DNA of 64,000 nt from Clostridiales bacterium (GCA_017515465.1 JAFWFV010000026.1:1-64000), one strand, 5' to 3'. Counted from the first letter of the stretch, positions 34,203 to 43,261 are shown. Notes: a model not told the origin generated them from the sequence alone. Numbers and translations are program-made.

Positions 34203-36089
34203 ATGAATCCCGATATCAATTCCAAGATCGAGCCTTATGATATCAGAGGGAAGGGTATAGCTGAGCTGATATCCGCCCTCGAGCATAAGAGCATAGTTTT
34301 GAGCGTTCTCCGCTTTGTTTCGTTCATCCTGATACTGGCAGGGGCAGCTCTCGGATATTTCCAGGACAGCATCATCTTTTATATAGCATCAGGTCTGTTC
34401 CTGGCTGCATTTATCGTGCTTTGCGTCATCCATTCCAAAGTAACTGAATATCTCAGGTATTCCAGTGTTTTATACTCCGTCAATTCCCAGTATATCTGCA
34501 GGATCACAGGTGACTTCGAAGGCCTTTTCCAGTCAGGGATCGAAGATGTAAAAAAGCCCGATGAAAAGGCTCTGTATGCATCTGCTTTCTGCGGCGATGA
34601 ATTCGTGGTCCACGATCATGATTACTGCGATGATCTGGACATATTCGGCAAGAAATCCATATATTCCCTGATCAATGTCTGCGAGACTGTCATGGGCAGA
34701 AAGAGACTGGCACATAAGCTGCTCTACGATCACGTGGAGGATAACCCTGCTGCCAGCATCGGAATGACCCAGGAGGCAGTAAAGGAACTGAGCTCAGACA
34801 GTGACTTTCTCCAGGAATTCCAGACAATAGCAAGGCGGGGAAGCCTCAAGATAAGTGACGAAGACATAAGGACCCTCTTTGCAGGGTATAAGGACAATAA
34901 AAAGAACTATAAGCCCGTTTATATCCTGCTGCCTCTGCTGTGGCTCATACCGGTGATCATGATGTTCATCGATGTCAGCTATGTGAGAACTGCAGTGATG
35001 GGCGTCATGGTTGTAAACCTGATATGCTGGGGCATAGGCCTGGCCAGGAACAAGGCTCTCCTGCCGTCTGGATATTCCATACGCAAGTGCAATTCCCTCT
35101 GCGAATTATATGAGACTTTGGAATCTGCGGAATTCAAGTCTGAGTACCTCTCCGGACTCGTTTCCTGCGGCAGCAAAGTTGCAGTATCTTCGCTCCTTAA
35201 GGAGCTTAAGACTATCCTGACTATATCCGATCTGAGGAGCCAGCCTTTGTTCGCGCTCCTTCTGAACCTGATATTCCCTCTGGATCATCTGATCATCGAT
35301 CTGATGAGCGGATGGAACAGAAAGCATGGGGAGCTGATCCCGAAGGTTCTTGATAACACAGGTGAGATCGAAGCTCTGATGAGCCTGGCACAGATTGCAT
35401 ATACAGCCGACGAATGCGTATATCCGGATCTGACCGGCAGCGGCGCACCTGCGGACAATGCTTATTTCTGCGGTGAGAACATCTGCCATCCCTTGCTCTA
35501 TCCTGAGACCAGGGTATCTAATTCCGTAGTTCTCGATTCCAACATAGCCCTGATAACGGGCTCTAACATGTCAGGTAAGACCACATTGATCAGAACGGTA
35601 GGCATATGCTGCCTCTTGGCATACATGGGAGGTCCTGTTCCTGCATCAAAGCTCACCCTTGGCAGGATGAGGATCATGTCCTCCATGCGAATCGTTGACA
35701 GCATCGAAGAGAATATGAGTACCTTCAAGGCTGAACTGGTCAGGATCTCAGGCATTATCGAAGCCGGAAAGAGCGATGAAGCACTGCTCTTCCTCATTGA
35801 TGAGATATTCAGGGGAACGAACTCTGACGACAGGACTGCAGGCGCCTATACTGTCCTGTCAAATCTGTCCAGGCCCCATATCTGCGGCATGATGACCACA
35901 CATGATTATTCTCTTGTTGACAAGACGGAGAATAAGCTTAAAAATATTGTTTACTATTACTTCAGCGAGAAATACGATGATACGGGGATAACCTTTGACT
36001 ACATGCTCAGACCCGGTATTTCCAGATCATCCAATGCGAAGTATCTTATGAAACTGGTGGGTATTGATAAAGGAGACGACAACGGATGA
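34203..36089 (+). CDS. Membrane MutS-like ATPase (628 aa)
   Basis: The C-terminal domain (about 425-628) is the MutS ABC-type ATPase: Walker A GSNMSGKTT (Gly about 453), RIVDSIEENMSTFKAE, Walker B FLIDEIFRGTNSDDR and a TTHDYSLVD switch. Unlike repair MutS there is no mismatch-binding domain; instead two membrane helices lie at about residues 34-76 and two more at about 240-285. Residues 110-240 and 290-420 correspond to lever and clamp-like helical parts. It belongs to the family often labelled MutS-domain V membrane protein, with unknown role. It starts 11 bases after the sirtuin stop and its stop overlaps lysA (ATGA). Confidence 0.85.
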   Translation: MNPDINSKIEPYDIRGKGIAELISALEHKSIVLSVLRFVSFILILAGAALGYFQDSIIFYIASGLFLAAFIVLCVIHSKVTEYLRYSSVLYSVNSQYICRITGDFEGLFQSGIEDVKKPDEKALYASAFCGDEFVVHDHDYCDDLDIFGKKSIYSLINVCETVMGRKRLAHKLLYDHVEDNPAASIGMTQEAVKELSSDSDFLQEFQTIARRGSLKISDEDIRTLFAGYKDNKKNYKPVYILLPLLWLIPVIMMFIDVSYVRTAVMGVMVVNLICWGIGLARNKALLPSGYSIRKCNSLCELYETLESAEFKSEYLSGLVSCGSKVAVSSLLKELKTILTISDLRSQPLFALLLNLIFPLDHLIIDLMSGWNRKHGELIPKVLDNTGEIEALMSLAQIAYTADECVYPDLTGSGAPADNAYFCGENICHPLLYPETRVSNSVVLDSNIALITGSNMSGKTTLIRTVGICCLLAYMGGPVPASKLTLGRMRIMSSMRIVDSIEENMSTFKAELVRISGIIEAGKSDEALLFLIDEIFRGTNSDDRTAGAYTVLSNLSRPHICGMMTTHDYSLVDKTENKLKNIVYYYFSEKYDDTGITFDYMLRPGISRSSNAKYLMKLVGIDKGDDNG

Positions 36090-37330
36090 GATCATTCATT
36101 GAAAAGACAGCATTTTTCGGCAACACTAGCGCAGAGCGTCTGATGGCAGAATATGGCAGTCCTCTGTACGTATATAACGAGAATATCATCAGGAATAACC
36201 TTAAGACACTGTCCGGTCTCATAACCAAGTATCCTTATGTTACCAACTACTCGATGAAGGCTAATTCCAACATGACCCTTCTCAAGATAGCACTCGAGGA
36301 AGGGATCAACGCTGATGCAATGAGTGAAGGTGAGATGAGGCTTCTGCTCAAGGCAGGATTCCCCTCTGACAGGATCTTTTTTGTTCCGAATAACGTTTCT
36401 GCAGATGAACTCAGATTTGCGATCGAAAACAACATCATGACCAGTCTCGACAGCATAGATCAGCTGGATCTTTACGGACAGCTCAATCCAGGCGGCAGGT
36501 GTGCAGTCAGGCTCAATCCCGGGGTAGGGGCAGGTCACCATGAAAAGGTAGTAACGGCAGGCAAGAATACCAAGTTCGCCATCACTGACGACCAGCTGGA
36601 TGAGCTCTTTGCCACTGCAAAGAAACATGATCTCACCACAGCAGGAATAAATCAGCACATCGGATCGCTCTTTATGGATCCCGAGCCCTTCCTGGCATCT
36701 GTCAGGAATCTCATCAACATGGCCGTCAGGTTCGACAAGCTGGATTTCATCGATTTCGGCGGCGGATACGGAGTTCCTTACCATAAGGTCTCTGAGGATG
36801 AGCAGCCTTTTGATTTCGTGACTTTCGAGAAGAAGTTTGAACAGCTCCTGGATGAGGCCGTTTTCAAGCTCGGATATACACCCCTGTTCAAGACTGAGCC
36901 CGGCAGATTTGCATTCTGCGAGGGCGGTGTCCTGCTGGGCAGGGTTCATGCTGTAAAGAACAATGCAGACAAGAGATTTGCAGGCACGGATATCGGAATG
37001 AACATCCTGGCGCGTCCCACTCTGTACGGATCCTGGCATGATGTTGAAGTCATCCACGATGACCGGGTTACTACTGATTCCCCCGAGGTTATATCTGTTG
37101 TGGGCAATATCTGTGAGACGGGCGATATCATTGCAAAGGAGAGACTCCTGCCTCACATCGAGACAGGCGATATCGTATGCGTTCTCGATGCCGGTGCTTA
37201 CGGCTACGCCATGGCTTCCAATTATAACTGCAGATTGAGACCTGCTGAGGTATTGATCACCTCCAGCGGTGACGCAAAGCTCATCAGGCGTAGAGATACA
37301 TATGATGATTTGTTCAGAAATCTTCTCTGA
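36086..37330 (+). CDS. lysA: Diaminopimelate decarboxylase (414 aa)
   Basis: PLP-dependent fold-III enzyme that makes L-lysine from meso-diaminopimelate. The PLP lysine is in NYSMKANSN (about K58), the phosphate-binding loop in FGGGYG, the acceptor region in EPGRFAFCEGG, and the active-site Cys block in GNICETGDIIAKERLLP. The C-terminal AGAYGYAMASNYN is diagnostic for this family. At 414 residues the length is normal. It overlaps the MutS-like gene by 4 bases. A carboxynorspermidine decarboxylase is an alternative for this fold but the CETGD block favours LysA. Followed by about 110 bases holding the promoter of the kinase operon. Confidence 0.92.
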   Translation: MRSFIEKTAFFGNTSAERLMAEYGSPLYVYNENIIRNNLKTLSGLITKYPYVTNYSMKANSNMTLLKIALEEGINADAMSEGEMRLLLKAGFPSDRIFFVPNNVSADELRFAIENNIMTSLDSIDQLDLYGQLNPGGRCAVRLNPGVGAGHHEKVVTAGKNTKFAITDDQLDELFATAKKHDLTTAGINQHIGSLFMDPEPFLASVRNLINMAVRFDKLDFIDFGGGYGVPYHKVSEDEQPFDFVTFEKKFEQLLDEAVFKLGYTPLFKTEPGRFAFCEGGVLLGRVHAVKNNADKRFAGTDIGMNILARPTLYGSWHDVEVIHDDRVTTDSPEVISVVGNICETGDIIAKERLLPHIETGDIVCVLDAGAYGYAMASNYNCRLRPAEVLITSSGDAKLIRRRDTYDDLFRNLL

Positions 37331-37387
37331 TAGATAGCTGAAATTTACTCATTTCATACAATTCTGCCACATTTTTGTCAAAATTTG

Positions 37388-37416
37388 TTGCCTGAAACAG
37401 TAAACTAATCTATAAT
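37388..37416 (+). promoter_or_regulatory. Promoter of the kinase-VWA-PP2C operon
   Basis: TTGCCT (37388-37393), 17-base spacer, perfect TATAAT (37411-37416). It is one of the best matches in the window. The start point near 37423 is about 20 bases before the ATG at 37445. Confidence 0.7.
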
Positions 37417-37435
37417 AAATAATTATTATTAGATT
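37407..37435. promoter_or_regulatory. Imperfect AT-rich dyad over the -10 and start site
   Basis: AATCTATAATAA (37407-37418) faces TTATTATTAGATT (37423-37435), an inverted repeat with one extra base on the right. It covers the -10 and transcription start, as an operator would, but AT-rich dyads arise easily by chance. Confidence 0.35.
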
Positions 37436-37444
37436 GGTGATACT

Positions 37445-39211
37445 ATGTCTTTGGAATTGTTGAGCGATTATAAGAATCTTATAATTGATTACTCTGTCGT
37501 CAGGGAGTTTGGCGGTACTTCCGTCTTCTTCGAACTGATGGACCGCTTGGCAACCAACGGACAGGACGTATATGTCAGCTCCGCATTTAAGCTCCTGCAT
37601 TACTGTCTAATCCATCAGGCTGACTCAAAGGATGATGCTGCTGCATCAGCAATGAAGGAACTGTGTTCCATACTCCTTCCGCTGCATAAGCTGCATTCAG
37701 TCCAGACAACAGATACATGTGAATTCATCAAGGCGATAGCTCCCATCGGGAATTGCTGCATCACACTTGCCGCTAACGGCATCTTTTATAAGAGACTGTG
37801 TGAGAAGAGACCTGCGTTCGATTGTGACATTTATGTTCTCTCATCCGCAGGAGGCAGCCTCTATCACGGCTCTGAGGAATTCTACAATGGTAATCCTTTC
37901 CCCGCGGTCAGCCCCATAGCTCTTAAGAAGACCTATCTCGATGCTGACGCCTTCTGTAATGTCGGTGACAAGGTCGTATGCGGCAATCAGAAGGTCCTCG
38001 AGCTGACCAAGAGGATCAGTTCCGGTGCCGAGGGTATGGTATTCCTTACTGATAACAAGCTCAAGGTAGCCAAGATCTACCACAGAGGCGTCATCACGCC
38101 CCTCCGCTGGAGCAAGCTTACCAAGATGGTCTCAATGGGCATCAAGAGCGCAGGCATCTGTTGGCCTCAGGATCTGATCTTCTTTAAGGGGATCCCCGTC
38201 GGCTATACAATGTATCTCGGCAAGGGCAAGACATTAGGCAACGTCTTTGACGGACCTGATGCCATGATCAACAACTTCCCCGAATGGAAGAGGGAGGATG
38301 TAGCTGCAACGCTCATCAACCTGATCGAGAAATACCTCTATCTCCACATGCATAATATCGTTGCAGGAGATATCCAGCTCAAGAACGCTCTGCTCTATTC
38401 AACTTCTGCAGTCTATCTCATTGACATGGACTCTGTTCAGGTTGGAAACCTGCCCTGTCCCGTCGGTACTGAGGAATTCACTGATCCCAGGCTCTGGGGC
38501 AGGGATTTCGCAGGCTTTGTCAGGGAACTGGAGGATGAGGATTACTCGATCGCGATGCTCGTATTCTCAGCGTTGTTCTGCGGCCTTCATCCCTACGCGA
38601 CACGTAACGGCGCAGAGACCTTGCGTGAGGAGATCCTGGAAAAGAATTTCCCTTATACCCTGGATAACAGCGATGAGGAGCATATCCCGAGAGGCGGATA
38701 TAATTTCATCTGGCAGTACCTGCCCGAGAAACTCAGGACAATGCTCTACAACACTTTCAAGCTGGGCAGGAGCTACGAGGCGCTCCAGTGGTACGAAGCA
38801 GTTCTCGAGTATAAGGAGGACCTGTCTTCCAGGAAGTACGACGATGAAGAAGCATATAAGGTATTCCCCAAGATGGATTACCACGTTACTGCAGAGGCTC
38901 AGGAAAAGATGCCCGGTGACAGGAGCCAGACTGCTCCCGGTTCCAGGAAGAGATTCTCATCCCTTGCTGAGGCTGCCAAGTATTCATCGGCCAATAATCC
39001 TTTTGCAAAGGCAGCAAACAGCGATAATCCCGGTCTTAGCGGCAGTGCATTCAGTGCACCATCGGGATTTACAAATAATGACAAACCGGTAAACGATGCT
39101 CCCAAGGCTCCCTTCGTACCAAAGGCAATGGGTAATGTTCCCCAGAACCAGCCTGACAATACGACTAGCGACGAAGAGCAGATCAAGAAAAAGAGATTCG
39201 GTCTTTTCTGA
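37445..39211 (+). CDS. Protein kinase of a TerY-P-like triad, with N-terminal alpha/beta domain (588 aa)
   Basis: Three parts. Residues 1-150 are an alpha/beta region with NLIIDYSVVREFG and later CCITLAANGIFYKRL, a layout like PIN/NYN nucleases or receiver-like folds; the name PIN is inference. Residues about 180-480 are a protein kinase: glycine-rich loop ISSGAEGMVF, VAK with Lys about 210, catalytic GDIQLKN with Asp about 309 and Asn about 314, and a DMD motif at about 327. The usual HRD His-Arg is replaced by Ala-Gly but catalytic residues are present. Residues 490-588 are a disordered Ser/Asn/Pro-rich tail ending KKKRFGLF. It begins the operon; the VWA gene follows after 28 bases. Confidence 0.85.
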   Translation: MSLELLSDYKNLIIDYSVVREFGGTSVFFELMDRLATNGQDVYVSSAFKLLHYCLIHQADSKDDAAASAMKELCSILLPLHKLHSVQTTDTCEFIKAIAPIGNCCITLAANGIFYKRLCEKRPAFDCDIYVLSSAGGSLYHGSEEFYNGNPFPAVSPIALKKTYLDADAFCNVGDKVVCGNQKVLELTKRISSGAEGMVFLTDNKLKVAKIYHRGVITPLRWSKLTKMVSMGIKSAGICWPQDLIFFKGIPVGYTMYLGKGKTLGNVFDGPDAMINNFPEWKREDVAATLINLIEKYLYLHMHNIVAGDIQLKNALLYSTSAVYLIDMDSVQVGNLPCPVGTEEFTDPRLWGRDFAGFVRELEDEDYSIAMLVFSALFCGLHPYATRNGAETLREEILEKNFPYTLDNSDEEHIPRGGYNFIWQYLPEKLRTMLYNTFKLGRSYEALQWYEAVLEYKEDLSSRKYDDEEAYKVFPKMDYHVTAEAQEKMPGDRSQTAPGSRKRFSSLAEAAKYSSANNPFAKAANSDNPGLSGSAFSAPSGFTNNDKPVNDAPKAPFVPKAMGNVPQNQPDNTTSDEEQIKKKRFGLF

Positions 39212-39239
39212 CCATCTATATAACTGAGGAGGTTCACAT

Positions 39240-39974
39240 ATGTCTGAGAATTTCAGTGCTTCGGATTTTGGCAACAGCACTAAGAGGAGATTGCCTATTT
39301 GTTTCTGTCTGGATACGTCCGGATCCATGATGGGTAATCCCATCAAGCAGCTCAACCAGGGCCTGGCCAATTTCCTTGCATCGATCAAGGCGAATGATGA
39401 CACGAGATCTGCAACTGATATATCGATAATCACATTCGGTTCTTCCGTTGAGATCGTAATGCCTTTCGGTAAGATCTCCAAGGACAAGACCCTGCCGGAG
39501 ATCTCAGCCTCAACGACTCTCACACCTATCGGTGAGGGCGTACTTACCGCACTCGAACTTCTGGATATGCGTAAGAAGGGCTACAAGGAGATGGGTATCA
39601 AGTACTATCAGCCCTGGCTCGTAGTCATTACTGACGGTGCTCCCCAGGGTCCCAATGCCATGGCAAACTATGAGACGGCCGTAAAGGCATGTAACGAACT
39701 GGAGCAGAACGATAAGCTCGTTGTTTTCAACATCGGTGTTGGTAACGGCGTTGACTTTGACCTGCTCAAGAAACTCTCGGTCAAGAGGCCCGAACCGATC
39801 TCCGTAAACTCAGCTGACTTCGGCAAGCTCTTTGAATTCCTCGGATCATCCAGCTCATCTGTCGTATCCTCAGGTATGAATGATGATGCTCTCTACAACA
39901 TCTCGACCGAACCCGAAGGTGAATCAGTAGGTGTAGATGATTTCTTCAGCTTTGTTGAGGAAGAAGGACAATGA
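39240..39974 (+). CDS. TerY-like VWA-domain protein (244 aa)
   Basis: A von Willebrand A domain with an intact MIDAS: DTSGS with Asp about 25, TPIGEG with the conserved Thr, and VITDGAPQG. It resembles the TerY family that pairs with kinases and PP2C phosphatases. No signal peptide, so it is cytoplasmic. It probably scaffolds or is modified by the neighbouring kinase and phosphatase. The tail after residue 200 is acidic and disordered with several Ser residues (SSSSSVVSSG). A strong TGAGGAGG RBS precedes the ATG; its stop overlaps the phosphatase gene start (ATGA), so their amounts are tied. Confidence 0.9.
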   Translation: MSENFSASDFGNSTKRRLPICFCLDTSGSMMGNPIKQLNQGLANFLASIKANDDTRSATDISIITFGSSVEIVMPFGKISKDKTLPEISASTTLTPIGEGVLTALELLDMRKKGYKEMGIKYYQPWLVVITDGAPQGPNAMANYETAVKACNELEQNDKLVVFNIGVGNGVDFDLLKKLSVKRPEPISVNSADFGKLFEFLGSSSSSVVSSGMNDDALYNISTEPEGESVGVDDFFSFVEEEGQ

Positions 39975-41065
39975 GCATAACCGTCGGTTCAGTAACTATC
40001 ATCGGTCAGAAGCACACCAACAGAGGCGTGCCCTGTGAGGACAACTCCATTGCAGTTGAAAAGAACGGCGTCAGCTGTGTCGTTGTTGCGGACGGAGCAG
40101 GATCCAAGCAGTATACACATGCCAGGTTCGGATCCAAAGCGTGTTGTGAAGCAATATCTGAACTGCTGACCGAACATTTCGACGCTCTTTATAACGAGAA
40201 CCGTGATGCAGCCATAAAGAGCCTGATCATTGCCAGGATCCATGTTGCTTTCGCCGACATCATCAAGGAGATGGAACTGGAATCCATCGAGCAGCTGTCG
40301 TGTACGCTGCTGTTTACTGCAGTCAAGGACAGGAGGGTCATTGCAGGTCATATCGGTGACGGACTTATTGTCGGGGTAACGACAGACGGTTTAAGCCCGC
40401 TTACTATGCCTCAGAACGATCCTGCAGGCCACACGTATTTCGTAACAGCCAATCATGCAGCGGATTACCTCAGGCTTGTTAAGACCACAACCGATAATCT
40501 GCATGCCATATGCCTCATGACAGACGGCGTTCAGGATTCCGTATACGATGAGAATTCCGGTCTGGTCAAGCCTGTTGTAGCCAGGATGGCAGAGACATTT
40601 TCATCCGGCAGGGAGTCAGGTGAAAATGAGATCAGGTCTATCCTGGAGAAGTTCATCGTAGGAGCCAGCAACACCAGCGATGATTCGTCCTTCGGTGTTC
40701 TCTATCTCGACGGAACCAAGGCTCCTGATTCATCCAAGCTCGCAGGAGCAGCAGATGCATTCCCGCGCTCTGAGGATACGTTCAAGAAACTTCAGGAGGA
40801 ACTGGTTCCCCAGGTCAAGAAGGCCAGGGACATAATCGTGGATGCGCACATCCACAAGGAGATCAATCCTTCTGAAAATGAAGAGGATCATGTTGCCAAG
40901 GGCAAGGCAGCAGAAAACGAACAGCAGGCTACAGAGACAGAGAGCCTTGTTGAAGACATTAAGGCGGCAGCCATGAAGAAGTCCAGATTGTATCTGGCGA
41001 TCGTGGTTGCTGAACTGATCGCGATCATCGGTCTCATCGCAGTACTGATCTTCGCAAACAGATAA
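39971..41065 (+). CDS. Tail-anchored PP2C phosphatase of the triad (364 aa)
   Basis: Residues about 1-260 are a PP2C_2-type Ser/Thr phosphatase with RGVPCEDNS, VADGAGS (Asp about 41), HIGDG, MTDGVQD and TSDDSSFG (Asp about 237 and 238), so the metal sites are complete. The stretch 265-335 is charged and helical. A single hydrophobic segment (about 340-362, LAIVVAELIAIIGLIAVLIF) ends the chain, a tail anchor that would hold the catalytic domain on the inner face of the membrane. It is likely to reverse the kinase. Translationally coupled to the VWA gene. Confidence 0.9.
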   Translation: MSITVGSVTIIGQKHTNRGVPCEDNSIAVEKNGVSCVVVADGAGSKQYTHARFGSKACCEAISELLTEHFDALYNENRDAAIKSLIIARIHVAFADIIKEMELESIEQLSCTLLFTAVKDRRVIAGHIGDGLIVGVTTDGLSPLTMPQNDPAGHTYFVTANHAADYLRLVKTTTDNLHAICLMTDGVQDSVYDENSGLVKPVVARMAETFSSGRESGENEIRSILEKFIVGASNTSDDSSFGVLYLDGTKAPDSSKLAGAADAFPRSEDTFKKLQEELVPQVKKARDIIVDAHIHKEINPSENEEDHVAKGKAAENEQQATETESLVEDIKAAAMKKSRLYLAIVVAELIAIIGLIAVLIFANR

Positions 41066-41078
41066 AGGGGGAATAATT

Positions 41079-41804
41079 ATGGAGGAAAATGAACGCAAGT
41101 ATGTGATACTTCCGGGAGTTCAGGTTCCCGACATGAAGACCATGAAGGAGGCATCATCTGATTTCAGTGAGCCCGGTGTCGGAGAGATAGAGATCCAGAT
41201 GCCGCGTACTTTTGATACTCCTGCAGAGGAAAAGAGACTCACACCAGATGAGATCAAGAGACTCCAGTCTCTCGGTGAGGAAGTTGCCGAGAATGAGGAG
41301 AGGATCGCCGAAGAGAGCAAGAGAAAGATGGAAGCAATAATGAGAAGTGCGGTAACGCAGTCTGCTTCCATGGATGATCTCCGTAAGACTGCCACACAGA
41401 TCGCCAGTGAGGAGAAACTCGCTGAGATCGAACAGCGTCAGAAGGAAGAGGAGGCAAAGCAGGCAGAGGAAGCTGAAAAGCAGAAGATGCGTGAGGAACG
41501 CCGTGCAATGCAGAAGAAGCAGCTTGAAGAGGCCAAGGCAAGAGCAGAAAAGCGTGCTGAGGAGGCTGCAAGTGAGCCTGTTTCTGAACCTGAAACAACG
41601 GATGCACCTGAGGCTGTTCCTGAGACGGAACAGGAACCTGCACCTGCAGAGGAGCCTGCACCTGCTCCAGAACCTGCTCCCGTACCCGAGCCTGTTCAGC
41701 CTGTAGCAGAAGCTGCTGTTGATACTGACATTGATTCTACAGGCGTCATCTCCAGTGATGAAGAGACATTTGAGGATTTCGGTGAATTCCTCGACGATAA
41801 CTGA
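41079..41804 (+). CDS. Acidic coiled-coil protein with Glu/Pro-rich tail (241 aa)
   Basis: No family is recognised. Residues about 50-165 are almost all charged helix (EEKRLTPDEIKRLQSLGEEVAE, then KQAEEAEKQKMREERRA), a predicted coiled coil. Residues 165-205 are E/P repeats (EPAPAEEPAPAPEPAP). The last 35 are acidic with Ser, Thr and Asp (STGVISSDEETFEDFGEF). It follows the phosphatase by 13 bases with a GGGGG RBS. It could be the adapter or substrate of the kinase; the acidic Ser/Thr tail would suit phosphorylation. Low-complexity composition limits what can be said. Confidence 0.75.
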   Translation: MEENERKYVILPGVQVPDMKTMKEASSDFSEPGVGEIEIQMPRTFDTPAEEKRLTPDEIKRLQSLGEEVAENEERIAEESKRKMEAIMRSAVTQSASMDDLRKTATQIASEEKLAEIEQRQKEEEAKQAEEAEKQKMREERRAMQKKQLEEAKARAEKRAEEAASEPVSEPETTDAPEAVPETEQEPAPAEEPAPAPEPAPVPEPVQPVAEAAVDTDIDSTGVISSDEETFEDFGEFLDDN

Positions 41805-41821
41805 TAGAGAAGAGTGATAAT

Positions 41822-43255
41822 ATGCCCGCCAAGAAGAGTAAAGAAGTAAAGAAGTCCAAGGAGATCATTGCAGATTTCCCCAATATGTACAAGGAAGCCT
41901 CCAAGGCAGACCTCAAGTCCTGCATGGACTTTGCCGAAGAATACAAGGCTTTCCTCGACATCTCAAAGACAGAGCGTGAATTCGTTAAGAACAGCATTCA
42001 GGCCTGCGAAGAACTGGGCTTTGTAGACATCGACAAGAAAAAGACGTTAAAAGCAGGAGACAAGGTCTATAAATCCGTAAAGGGCAAGGGCCTTGCCTGT
42101 GCCGTTATAGGAACTCATCCCTGCAGTGAAGGCTTTAATATCCTGGGAGCTCACGTTGATTCCCCCAGACTGGATCTGAAGCCCAATCCTCTCTACGAGG
42201 ACCATGAGACTGTCTATTTCAAGACCCACTACTACGGCGGCATCAAGAAATATCAGTGGACAACTATCCCTCTGGCGATCCACGGCGTCGTATATACCAG
42301 CGAGGGTAAAGAGATCGAGATCAATGTAGGTGAGGGAGAAAATGATCCCGTATTCTACATTACTGACCTGCTCATCCATCTTGGCAGTGAGCAGATGAGC
42401 AAGAAGGGTTCTGAGATCGTAACAGGCGAGGACCTCAATGTTGTGATCGGCGGTATCCCTGTCAGTGACAAGGATGCAAAAGATCCTTACAAGAAAGCTG
42501 TTATGCAGCTGCTTAATGATAAATACGGCATCGTTGAAAAAGACTTTGTTTCTGCTGAACTGGAGATCGTTCCTGCAGCCAAGGCCAGAGACGTAGGATT
42601 TGACAGGTCATATATCGCTGCCTACGGCCATGATGACAAGGTATGTGCATATCCTTCGCTCATGGCTCTGCTCGCACAGGAAAAGCCCGGCAGGACATGT
42701 GTTACCATCCTTACAGATAAGGAAGAGATAGGTTCATATTCCAACTCAGGCGCACAGTCAGCTATCTATGAGAACTTCCTGATGGAGCTCCTGGCCAAGA
42801 ACATGGGCGGCATAGACAAGTTCAACATGCTCGTTTACCGCAAGGCTATGGAGAACACCAAGATGCTCTCTACTGACGTTACTTCAGGCTACGATCCCAA
42901 GTATCCCGGTGCGTATGAGGTCAGGAATACAGCCTTTATGTCCCATGGGATCAAGATCGAAAAATATACCGGTGCCAGGGGCAAGTCCGGAAGCAGCGAG
43001 GCAAATGGTGACTTCGTATCCCAGATCGTTGATATCTTTGCAAAAAACTCCATCCCGTGGCAGACGGGAGAACTGGGCAAGATCGATGTGGGCGGTGGCG
43101 GAACCATCTCCGCATACATGGCCAAGACAGGCATGGATGTTGTTGACATCGGTATTCCCGTATGGTCCATGCATGCTCCCGTTGAGCTTATCTCCAAGAT
43201 CGACCTTTATTATCTTTATCTTGCTTATAAGGTATTCCTGGAAAACATCAAGTAA
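41822..43255 (+). CDS. M18 family aspartyl/general aminopeptidase (477 aa)
   Basis: Metal ligand motifs of the M18 family are present: GAHVDSPRLDLKP (first His and Asp), TDKEEIGSYSNSGAQS (catalytic Glu and metal-binding Glu), and a late His in VWSMHAPVE. The sequence HYYGGIKKYQWTTIPLAIHGVV is typical of bacterial M18 enzymes, which form dodecameric tetrahedra. It removes N-terminal residues from peptides in the cytoplasm. It begins 17 bases after the coiled-coil gene, and may be in the same transcript. Length is normal. Which amino-terminal residue it prefers is not visible. Confidence 0.92.
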   Translation: MPAKKSKEVKKSKEIIADFPNMYKEASKADLKSCMDFAEEYKAFLDISKTEREFVKNSIQACEELGFVDIDKKKTLKAGDKVYKSVKGKGLACAVIGTHPCSEGFNILGAHVDSPRLDLKPNPLYEDHETVYFKTHYYGGIKKYQWTTIPLAIHGVVYTSEGKEIEINVGEGENDPVFYITDLLIHLGSEQMSKKGSEIVTGEDLNVVIGGIPVSDKDAKDPYKKAVMQLLNDKYGIVEKDFVSAELEIVPAAKARDVGFDRSYIAAYGHDDKVCAYPSLMALLAQEKPGRTCVTILTDKEEIGSYSNSGAQSAIYENFLMELLAKNMGGIDKFNMLVYRKAMENTKMLSTDVTSGYDPKYPGAYEVRNTAFMSHGIKIEKYTGARGKSGSSEANGDFVSQIVDIFAKNSIPWQTGELGKIDVGGGGTISAYMAKTGMDVVDIGIPVWSMHAPVELISKIDLYYLYLAYKVFLENIK

Positions 43256-43261
43256 TGCTCT

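Noticed and set aside
41254-41706. Arg/Leu-rich frames opposite and offset to the coiled-coil gene
   Set aside because: They arise from the repetitive GAA/GAG codons of that gene read in other frames.
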